NCBI RefSeq assembly: GCF_022539665.2
Contig: NC_081333.1
Location: 2,914,001-2,978,000, forward strand
Direction of reading: 5' to 3'
Length of the DNA stretch: 64,000 nt
Source of the DNA: Daphnia carinata
Taxonomy: Eukaryota > Arthropoda > Branchiopoda > Diplostraca > Daphniidae
In this document: positions 1-9,250 of the stretch, piece after piece
Layout of the letters: every line of letters starts with the position of its first letter
How positions within the stretch are numbered: position 1 is the first letter of the stretch
The notes under the pieces: model-generated
What the model was told of the DNA's origin: nothing
The model's database searches: none
What the model saw: the letters and a program-made list of their open reading frames with translations, nothing else
Position numbers and translations under genes: made by a program

Positions 1-1162
1 TCCATGGCACTAACAGCAAAATCAGGTATGGCGAACATATCAATTTTGGGTAACGGGAAACTTATGTTGAAGTAATTTTCGAAGTATCTCAATACTCTAG
101 GGCCTAAGATTCGAGCGTATCTGCAACAGAGATTAAATACTTGAGGCTCAATAATCTCTTAATTAATCCCCAATAATCTATACTCGGTTTGTTTCCCAGC
201 TGAAGGCCTAGTCCAAGTGCGAAACTTGGTGCGATCTTGGAGGTCGATTTCAGGCGAGTCAAGACCTTCAAATTCCGAAACGATGAAGGCCAAAATATAG
301 GTGGACATGGGCAAAGTTGTTTCATACTCGTCCCACACATAATCCGGTAAATCCTCACTAAAATGTGGTATTTAAAAAAAAAAATTCATTTTCAGGTAAT
401 TTTTCTATTTGTACTTTTGGTATGTTCGCTTCAAAGGCATGTTGGAGTGAGCTATCCGAAATTTTTGACGGCCAAGTGTTATTTGAAAAACAGCTTTCAT
501 TCCCGGTTCGTCGAAACAAGGGAATGCTCTCCTAGCATCTGTCGGAGAAAATTGCGTGGTAGCAATATACCTGGTAATTGTAATGAAATTAATCATTTGT
601 TATGGGATGACAGACGACTATAATTACTTATTGATCCCATTTTCAGTGTAGGACGCTCTGTAGAATCCGTTTAATTTGTCGTTCAATTGACTAACGAACC
701 GAATCGAAAGTTTGTAATATTTCCCCACTTGGAGCGTTTCGTTTTTGGTTCCAATAACCAACAGTTGCCGAGTCTTGTCTTCGATGTAAGACTGGATAGG
801 AACTCGTCTGGATTCGACCAGATCGTAAACCTGTTAAACGTTCGTAATCAACCGAAAATGTTTTTTATTGCAAAGCGAAATCACGAAATTACCTGAAGAC
901 CTTCGTCCTTGGCGATTCGAATTTCGGCCATGTGAAGCACAATCATCGTCGTTGGTTCCATGCATTCTAAAAGGATGTCTACTTGTCCATCGATAGTGAA
1001 ATTACCTTCTTCGATAAATGGCAATAGCCGCAGTTTGTAATGTCGTGGTAGTACCCAACGAGGTAATCGCCAATCCGTGTACTTGGGTATCGATCGTGGC
1101 TGTTTCGCTGTTCCTTGGATCACCATGAGGGTGAATATCAACATCACTAAACGAAACAACAT
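1..1162 (-). CDS. M1-family (aminopeptidase N-like) metallopeptidase, N-terminal part
   Basis: Five coding exons read on the minus strand: 893-1162, 628-830, 415-570, 184-357 and 1-120, with GT-AG introns of only 57-63 bp. All phases fit, giving 307 codons before the window ends. The start is the ATG at 1162, followed by a hydrophobic signal peptide ([19 protein letters not shown]). Family signatures seen are [10 protein letters not shown], then [16 protein letters not shown], then [13 protein letters not shown]. The last residues, FAVSAM plus the first bases of a Glu codon, stop exactly where the substrate-binding (G/S)AMEN motif begins. The HExxH zinc site lies outside the window, so catalysis cannot be checked. 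By family it removes N-terminal residues from peptides in the secretory pathway or at the cell surface. GPI-anchored, transmembrane or soluble form is undecided because the C-terminus is missing. Confidence 0.9.
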
Positions 1163-1714
1163 GATGAACTACCCACGGCTGTTTTTGAAAAAAAAAAGGG
1201 GGGAAATCAGTGGGAACAGGACTATTTCACGGCTGATTCCTTCAAAACACGAGGACGTTGTGGCGCGAGACTTTCTCTGTCGGGTGTGAATGACAGACCC
1301 CACAATTGTTTATACGTACCTGACGGCATACTCTCTCTTTCTCTGGTTTTCTCTCACCTCTTTGGGGTCTCCTCATACCTTAGCTGGTGCCGTCTGGCCT
1401 AAGGCCATTTCCCCACCCACTTTCCCGTGCGCGGAACGTCACATAAGGAAGTGAAAGTGGACACGTTGCATCACGCAATTAAAACGAGGCAAACCATAGA
1501 AATATAATGCAACTTGTTTACTCGCTTACATAATTTGGTACATGTGCACGTAGAATACATAACGTGTGCAATCAGATTTCGGAGAATATCAACTTTGGAA
1601 TAGGTAAGCCAAAAAATGCAATTTTGCACTTTGCAGTGAGACAACAAGTAAAATGTAGAAAATACATCATAAAAATGTAAAATGGAAGAAAGCTTATTGG
1701 AATGTTTTCTCTAT
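1163..1714. other. Intergenic: aminopeptidase 5' flank and legumain 3' flank
   Basis: About 550 bp between two co-oriented minus-strand genes. It must contain the aminopeptidase promoter and 5'UTR (nearer 1163) and the legumain 3'UTR (nearer 1714). I see no coding exon. No clean AATAAA was found just after the legumain stop; the nearest hexamer-like sequence is AATAAG. A pyrimidine-rich CT stretch lies around 1329-1355. Confidence 0.5.
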
Positions 1715-3725
1715 TTAGATGATTCCAGTGTATTTGCGAGGTTGGCAAACTTCGTCCATGGCGCGGATAATGACCTCCTTTGGAATCGATGACTGGCACA
1801 TATTCACCAACACGAACAGGTGGCGATATGCATACTCATTCTCAAGGATAAATAAGATGGAATATGTAAATTTTGTGGCTCACACGAGTCGCTGTGGTCG
1901 TTAAAATCAAGCATTCAAGTTACCTTGGGCAGGTGGAAACAACGCTGAGAGAATGCATGGACAAGCTCTTCGTAGCAGGAAAAGTTGGTTAGCTTCAGTC
2001 GACCGTTAAGGATGAACTCTGTTTTAGCCTCATCTTCAGTGGCCTTCAAAACGATTTTCCTTAAGGTATCTTTCAAGTGTTGGCGTTTCTGTGGAAACAA
2101 GGAAATATCGTCTTTACTTAATCCGATTTACCTTTTTCACTTAACAGATAAAAGAAAAGCAAATAGAAAAGTGAAAAAAAAAAAGAAAAAAAATAATAAC
2201 CTTTTCAATTCTACGAAGTTTTCGTTGAATGTTTGCGGACTCTGGGCTGGAATTACTCCTCTGCAATTTGTGGCGCAAAATCGCTAACGGGACGTCACCG
2301 CTGGGAACAGCATCTAACAAAGGAGATACCCACGTCCGGCCATTGGAGGCCACTGGTGACTTGGCTTTACCTTGGAATTCGCCGACTTTCATTTTACCAA
2401 TTGATAAATCACCATACTCCTACAAGTAACATAGAGTACAAAGATGGCCGACGGTCTTCAATCCAATTCGCATGAAATTCTTACCTGAACGTGTGATGTG
2501 TTTGTTTCTTTTCGAACAATGGAAAATTGCCGAAAGAGCGTCTCTTTAGTTAAATCTTCCTTTTCCGAATCTTCCATCCACATAACGCTGTAAACATCGC
2601 CGAGGTAAGTGTCACGGTTCGAGTCAAAGTAACAGGCAAAGGAGTGTTCATGAGCATTGGCAGCTGTCGTGACAAAAACTTCATGCAAAAATAATTAGAT
2701 TTTAATTCATAAAGAATGTAAGAGAAATTATTATGACGAACTGTTTAGGTTATCGGAAAGCAAATCTTCAAACATGGACCCCGATTCACAAGCCTCAATG
2801 TACAAGACCAGTTTAGCGAACTGTTTTCTGTGGTACATATCCAGCAGTGTATCTAGAAACGTTCGCGCGTGTAACTCCCCGTTGGGGAACGCCAACAAAC
2901 CTGGTGCACCATGATCCACAAAGTTGATGAAAATGTGGTCAGATGGGCCACTAAACATTTAAATACAAGATGTATTTAAGTTCATACTTCTTTTCAAGTA
3001 AACAATACCTTAACAATACTCTTCCTGATCCTACACCTCTAAGACCTCTGATATCTCCAGAGATCACTTTGAGAAATGTTTCTGGTGTAACATCCTAGTA
3101 TTAAGATTTTATTGTACGTACTCAGAATAATAAAAGTGAAATCCAAACTGTAGCTCTACTTACTTTCCCAACATAATCTTTGCGTACTCCTTCATACACA
3201 TTTTCTCCATTTGGTTCATTGATAATTATACCTTTAGTAGGATTCCTAAAGCCATGAAAATAACACAATTTACATGCTATTTTTCTTTTACTCATAATTA
3301 GTTTTTCATTACTCTGTGCTATTCGCAATATCATCATACATAAGTGTAATGATATTATCAGCAGGAATTCCATGGCGACGTAAAACTTGGTAGGCATGGC
3401 AAATATCCGCCTATCAACATAAACTAAAATAGTACCAACAGTTTCAGATTAAAATGTCAAAGGAAAATGCATATACCTGATGTCTGTAGTTGTAATAGCC
3501 ATTAGAGCCAGCTACAAGTACTGCCCATTGTTTTGGTTGTGCAGTATTTGAATCATTAACTATTTTCTTATGGAAAACTGACTCAATACTTTTCACCGTT
3601 TCGTCAGCCCGTGACACAATTTTTTCCAGGAATTTGTGATTGCTTTTGCTCAGTGCTACCACTGAGAAAACTGACGAAGAAACCAAAACAAGGGCAAGGA
3701 ACGTGAAATAGACCCTACCGCGCAT
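1715..3725 (-). CDS. LGMN: Legumain (asparaginyl endopeptidase, peptidase family C13)
   Basis: Nine coding exons on the minus strand: 3477-3725, 3313-3410, 3164-3245, 3009-3094, 2742-2950, 2485-2678, 2201-2419, 1924-2088 and 1715-1840. All have GT-AG junctions and consistent phase, giving 475 aa. A signal peptide covers about residues 1-25 ([17 protein letters not shown]). The C13 fold starts at [17 protein letters not shown], with the conserved Asn at 75. The catalytic dyad is His185 in NFVDHGAPG and Cys226 in [10 protein letters not shown]. Their 41-residue spacing equals that of human legumain. The C-terminal part resembles the legumain prodomain and ends [12 protein letters not shown]. 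It is a lysosomal/gut cysteine protease cutting after Asn, made as a zymogen. It lacks the GPI8-type tail expected of the related GPI transamidase, so legumain is preferred. The junction at 2678 uses a pyrimidine-poor acceptor and is the least certain. Confidence 0.94.
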
Positions 3726-4205
3726 TTTGAACGGTGTGATGTCTAACTGTCGTTATTCAAATTCAACTGCTCAAATATCTTAGCTGAACTCAAAGAATGT
3801 TTCAACTGTCTTTTAAAATCTAACCGCTCCGAAACTTTAGACGACCAGAACCTCCCCCACAAAACAACACCTAACTCACATGTACATGTAAACACAAAAG
3901 ATGATGAAAGTCGAAAACAAGTCCAGAGGAAAACCACTGTTGCCTGCCCAGCTTTGGTAATCTTATCACAAATTACCATTACTAATTAGAGTAGCTCAGA
4001 GTTCAAAATTTCTTTCGAACCTTATTTTTATCGCTGAATCTATAATGCTTCATAGCTTTTAAAAAGAATTATTTTTTTTTTTGCGGATTGCGCAAAGTTT
4101 TTTTTGGCGACATTGTTACGCAGACGACGTGTGGATTTGTATTCTGATTTCATTTCTCCTGAACTTCAAAAATCTTAAACTGAAATAGATATTAAATACA
4201 GCGAA
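3726..4205. promoter_or_regulatory. Shared divergent upstream region, legumain / CDK5RAP1
   Basis: 480 bp separate the legumain ATG (minus) from the CDK5RAP1 ATG (plus), head to head. Both promoters and 5'UTRs must fit here unless there are unseen upstream exons, so a bidirectional promoter is likely. I did not find an unambiguous TATA box or initiator. A T/A-rich stretch at about 4060-4110 lies near the middle. The small minus-strand open frame at 3743-3979 has no recognisable content. Confidence 0.55.
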
Positions 4206-6657
4206 ATGCAAGCACTGTTAAGGAATATTTCCTGGAGTAAATTTAAACGTCTTGTGGATGTTACACATTTTAAGGAATTGAGAAGAATCTGCAATGGATC
4301 TCACCCATACGGGAAACACACCGACGTACCATTACGCCAGTATATTAAAAAAGGACCTGGACTTGAGTATTTCATTTATAACAGTACTAAAAACTCTGTA
4401 GAGAAACAAGATACAAAGATTTCGTTCGAGAAACATCCTTATCTTAACGAAGAATCACGTGATGGACTTGGTTTAAAAGGTAACTTATATTTGTTAATAT
4501 TGAAATTAGCTGCAAAACATTTAACCAAGATGTTAGTATTTGTTGAGGTCTACGGCTGTCAGATGAATGTGAATGACACTGAAATAGTTCATTCTGTACT
4601 TGCAAAACACAATTATGTCCAGGCAACTTCTTGTGACAATGCTGACATTATTTTTCTGATGACATGTGCCATCCGAGAGGGTGCTGAAAATAAAATATGG
4701 CATCGATTAGGGCAACTGAATGGCATGAAACAAGAAAGAAAAAAAAGAAAAGAAAGTTTAACTGTTGGAATAATAGGTAATGGGGGTCTTGATCTCTGAT
4801 GTTAAAACCATCTTCATGTGTTTTTAATATGTCAGGGTGTATGGCTGAGCGGTTAAAAGATAACTTACTGGAAAAGGGCAAAGTTGTAGATATAGTGGTC
4901 GGCCCAGATAGCTACAGATCGCTTCCATATTTGCTTAGCCATGTCTCATCACACCAAGTATGTTGTGTTGAAATCTAAGTTTTTGTTTCTATGTTAGTTT
5001 ATGACTTACTTATTCTCCAGGCTGCCATTGATGTAATTCTTTCTGCTGAAGAAACCTATGCAGACATCGTTCCAATTAGGTTAAATCCAAAGTCGCCATC
5101 TGCATACGTGTCAGTGTGTAGTTTTTTCATACTTCAAATTTTAGCTTATTACTAAATCACTAACGTTTGCATTTATTTAGCTCCGTGATGAGAGGATGTG
5201 ACAACATGTGTTCATACTGCATCGTACCATTTACGTAAGAATGATGTTGTGCAGCGCAAAAGGCTTAAATTTTCTGTGTTTTCTTAAGACGAAATATTCA
5301 TAAGCAATTTTCCTTAGACGAGGACGAGAGCGGTCGAGACCCATTGATTCTATCGTCGATGAAGTCCGTTGTTTATCAGATCAAGGAATCAAGGAAATAA
5401 CTTTACTTGGTTCGGTAGTTTTACTGCTTTCCAATGACGTTTTAGGTGACAGAAATTTTTACTTAGGTCAGAATGTCAACAGCTACAGAGATACCTCAGA
5501 ATCAAACCATTACGCTGAGCCGGAAAAAAACAGAGTAACAGTAAACGCGGATGGTTTCAAAACCATTTACAAAGCCAAAACTGGGGGTCGCCGTTTTGCT
5601 GATCTTTTGGACAGAGTCAGTCAAGTAGATCCTGAAATTCGTATACGGTTCACCTCACCCCATCCGAAGGTATCACTCAAACTTCCTATTCCTATTAAGC
5701 GTATTTATGCAAATATAATGGAACTTTACGGAATAGGATTTCCCAGACGAAGTCCTTCATCTCATCAACGAGCGGCCAAATATTTGCAAATCCTTGCACC
5801 TACCAGCACAATCGGGAAACAATCGAATACTTTCTTTGATGCGACGAAACTATACCCGTGAAGCATATTTCGCACTGGTGGAAAAAGTCCAGTCGATTTG
5901 CGGACACCAAGTTGCATTAAGCTCTGATTTTATATGCGGGTTTTGTGGTGAAACAGAGGAAGAATTTGAGGACACGCTAGATCTTGTTCAACGTGTTTCA
6001 TACAGCACTGCTTACATATTTCCCTACAGTACACGTGAGGTAGGGAAAGTGTTTATTGCGATGTAAGCACTACAAATATTATAGCAAGCATCTTCTCATC
6101 ATGCAGAAAACCCCAGCGCACCGTCGTTTCCAAGACGATGTCCCTCTCGATATTAAAAACGAAAGAGTCGCACGTTTAAACATCGCTTTTCGCCAAGGCG
6201 CAGATAGAATAAACAAACAACTCATTGGATCAACGCAGCTCGTGCTCGTTGAAGGAGTAAGTTGATGCTATCACCAATTTATTTTATTTTTAACGGGATT
6301 CACATTCTCCACATTCTACAGGATAGTAGAAGATCAAACCAACAATTAGCAGGTCGTTGTGACCGAAATATCAAAGTCATTTTCCCAAAAGAGTCCTTAG
6401 CAAGAGGCGATATAGTAGAGCAAGTCAAACCCGGAGACTATGTAGCGGTGAAAGTAAGTTATATTATACTAAAATATTATGGAGAAATCGATAAATGTGT
6501 ATATTTTTTTTATTAGATTCAAGACGCAACATCCCAAGTTCTCAAAGGAAAAGGAATGCATAAGACTACTCTATCTAGATTTGCAAATGATAATTTGAGC
6601 GACAAGTTGACCACAATGTCTACAGTGCCGCATACATTAATGTCAAATAATATGTAA
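4206..6657 (+). CDS. CDK5RAP1: CDK5RAP1-like mitochondrial tRNA methylthiotransferase (MiaB family)
   Basis: Eleven coding exons: 4206-4479, 4537-4776, 4836-4957, 5021-5109, 5181-5234, 5318-5409, 5467-5669, 5737-6039, 6107-6256, 6322-6453 and 6517-6657, giving 599 aa in frame. The N-terminal methylthiotransferase domain shows its three cluster cysteines at 99 (VYGCQMN), 135 (MTCAIRE) and 173 (GCMAE). The radical-SAM CxxxCxxC is at 248/252/255 ([19 protein letters not shown]). [10 protein letters not shown] and [13 protein letters not shown] follow, then a C-terminal TRAM-type segment. The enzyme converts i6A37 to ms2i6A37 in tRNAs. The lysine/arginine-containing N-terminus fits a mitochondrial presequence. 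Exon 4 ends in a run of overlapping GT donors; only the site after 5109 restores the [12 protein letters not shown] frame. Confidence 0.95.
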
Positions 6658-6794
6658 TCTTCAAATAGTAAACAGCGGACTTCAAAGATTCCGAACCAGA
6701 TCAGACAGACGAAACCAGAGCAGCCGAAGACTTATGAATCTTGTTTCGTTCGAGTCGCTTTTGTTTTACCTTGTTATGATAAGTATTCGTACAG

Positions 6795-6800
6795 AATAAA
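6795..6800 (+). terminator. Polyadenylation signal of CDK5RAP1
   Basis: A perfect AATAAA lies 138 nt after the CDK5RAP1 stop codon and before the next plus-strand gene, where a 3'-end signal is expected. The downstream T-rich stretch is compatible. Function is inferred from motif and position. Confidence 0.65.
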
Positions 6801-7021
6801 ATAACCAAAATTTTTACCGGTACCAATTTAGTGGTTACAGCTATTTGAGAAGTAATGAATAATAATTAAAAATTGAGTATTCTGCAAAACATTTGTCAAA
6901 TTTTCGTATATTTGTAATCTGGTAACGCCGTGTGTAAGTTTGTGTAGTCTGCTACGATGTTTACATGGCTCTAAAAGCACATGATTAGAGCTTGGGCTTA
7001 TCGCGACTTTTTCTACTAGTC

Positions 7022-8812
7022 ATGGACAAAGATGAAACAAATCAGGGTCCTGTTATAAGTGGTGAAGCAAGCACATTATCCACAAAAGAAAAAGATGATA
7101 GAGCCTTCAAAGCCAAAGGTACATAGTCATAAGACAAGTCAGTGACAAGAGAAGGCAACACACAGTATGGTTTTCATAACTGGCTTGACATTGAGCTAGA
7201 AAAAAAAACTTAATATTAAATGTATGTATGTAATGTAATACAAATATCTTAAATAAAATTGCTGCTAGATGTAAAGCTGTGTTCGTCAAGTAACAGAAAT
7301 GTTTGTTTGTATTACTATGCCAGTCAATTTGTCTTTTCGCTGGCATTAATAACCGTAAACTTTAGTAAATGTCTCTGTGCTGTAATCTGTTTTGATCCAA
7401 TAGCTTTTCCACAAGCTATTTCAGACAGCACTTTTTTTTCATTTTTTCGGTTATTATGTATGTCAATACAAATTAGCTTTTTGCTTTCATCCCACTAAAT
7501 ACTAAATTATCAAGTATCCTACTTTCTTATTGCACCTAAAGTTTACCAGAGTTTAGTGGTTTGAAATTTTCGTCTTATTGTTGTTATTATTTATTTTAAA
7601 TAGCTGCTGCGTTTCTCGCCGGTGTGACTGGTGTCTCAATTTTGTTTGGGTTTGGAACGACTCTTGCTGCAGCCAAGAAAAAGGATCCTCATTTTTTCGA
7701 TCAAGGGCTGACCGGACGCTTCGAAAAACAGGGATCAGAACCAACCACAAGTGAAGCAGCTACAGCAATGAGGAGGCGTGGCCCCGTATCGATTAGATCT
7801 GCTGAACCGGGTGCATCTTTAGCTATTCGGGCACTTGGCTGGGGCACTCTCTATGCGGTGACCGGCTGTTCCGTCCTCTTTTACGGCATCTGGAAGCTTA
7901 TGGCCGTTAATGACGTAAGTATAAAGCCTTGCAATGCACTACTACAAAAACTAGGCCAACTTTGTGCAGGATAAGAGACTTCTTCTTTTCAAAGTTCATT
8001 TGTAAATCGGCTTAATGTTTTGCAACTTCACTCTTTTCCCGATGGATTACATTTGTCCGTGGCCAGGCTTTCTAAATTATCTATAGGCCAAGCCCAGGAC
8101 ACTGTAAGGGAAGCAAAAATTTCTCATCAATAGGATCGCGTCTTCTTTCTAAAGGAAAAAGACATCGGCACAAACTGTGGTTTATGTGTGACGAATCTAA
8201 TCTCAGTTATTTTAAACTTTATTCTACCTATCAATTCAAAGGATTCTTATTTGCTTCGGTAGTGCCTGAAAGCATGAGCATAATAGTTTTCAGAGTCCAA
8301 CAATGGGGAAAAACCGTTGATGGGAAAAAATCTCAAGTACAGAGTGACGTTTCTTATTCCACCGTATCTACTGTCGTTCACAATTTCCTTTTTTAAAGGC
8401 CTAAGAAAAGCTCATTGGAGCGCGTGAAAACCAGGATGCTGCGTTCGACTTTCTAGTTAGCCTCAGTCGTAACTGGATGGCGGATATTGTTATATCAAAT
8501 ACTATCTCACCGTTTTATTTCAAGCGATTCTATTTCTTAGTAGTTGTTACCATCTAGTATACAATCGTACACATTTATTCCGTTGCTCCCTCAATTCGGC
8601 AGTTTACCACTGCGTATGATCTAACTAGTGTACTCCATTTGCTTCAACAGTTGAAAGAGTTTCGACTGAAAGTTGGTGGCTGGTTGCCGGCCATTCCGCG
8701 GAACACGCCACAGGGTCGCACGGAATTCTCGGGCCTCAATGATTTGTTGCAGTACATTATCGACGTTGACAAGGAGAAGAAAGCAGCGGCCAAGAAAACT
8801 GATGCCAAATGA
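7022..8812 (+). CDS. TMEM242: TMEM242 family protein (mitochondrial ATP synthase assembly)
   Basis: Three coding exons: 7022-7118, 7604-7914 and 8651-8812, giving 189 aa. Two membrane segments are visible, at about residues 33-55 (FLAGVTGVSILFGFGTTLA) and 114-132 (TLYAVTGCSVLFYGIWKLM). They are separated by a polar loop with RRRGPVSIRSAEPGASLAIRAL. The C-terminal soluble part runs LKEFRLKVGGWLPAIPRN to a lysine-rich end. Length and layout match TMEM242. Human TMEM242 is an inner-membrane protein that works with TMEM70 in building the c-ring of ATP synthase; that role is carried over by homology. The start is the first ATG and sits 364 nt downstream of the CDK5RAP1 stop. Introns 1 (485 bp) and 2 (736 bp) are longer than those of the upstream genes and contain no other exon I can support. 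Confidence 0.9.
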
Positions 8813-9250
8813 TAGTGTGTATGTGTATTCAACTATTTTTTTTTCCGCCATTCAGTTCAATGAATGTCATTGCTCTCAAAACGTAGACAAAAGAGAGAAA
8901 CATAAATTATTCCATAGCAATAAGAATATTTTATTTTTGTTTTATTTTCCTTCTAGGATTTAGAATCAAGTACAGTGAACTCATACAAACATCGAGATAG
9001 AATTTGCACTTAGTGACGCGCGTATTTTTGAAAGTCAAGGAAACCGTTAGAAGGGAAAAGAAACGCGGTAAACATTGAAAAGAGAGATAAGATTTAATGC
9101 CATAAATTTCCAAGATTTAAATTGTTATCTGCTTTTTTTTTTCATTGAGAAGAATCTTTGTACACATACGGGCACCGATGCAATAAGGATTAACAGTTAA
9201 GATGACTGCTTGTGGAACCTTGAAACAAAAAAGAACAAAGCAACAGAGGA
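8813..9250. other. Convergent 3' flank, TMEM242 and dpr copy A
   Basis: About 440 bp hold the 3'UTRs of two genes running toward each other. On the minus strand AATAAA occurs at 8941-8946 and 8930-8935, about 305-315 nt past the dpr-A stop, as possible poly(A) signals. No matching plus-strand AATAAA for TMEM242 was found. Segment 9150-9175 matches 29538-29560 in dpr copy B (shared core around TGTACA), so homology between the copies extends into the 3'UTR. Confidence 0.55.

Noticed and set aside
104-358. 84-aa minus-strand frame as a separate small protein
   Set aside because: It overlaps aminopeptidase exons 4 and 5 in the wrong frame and reads through the 63-bp intron between them. The true frame gives [13 protein letters not shown].
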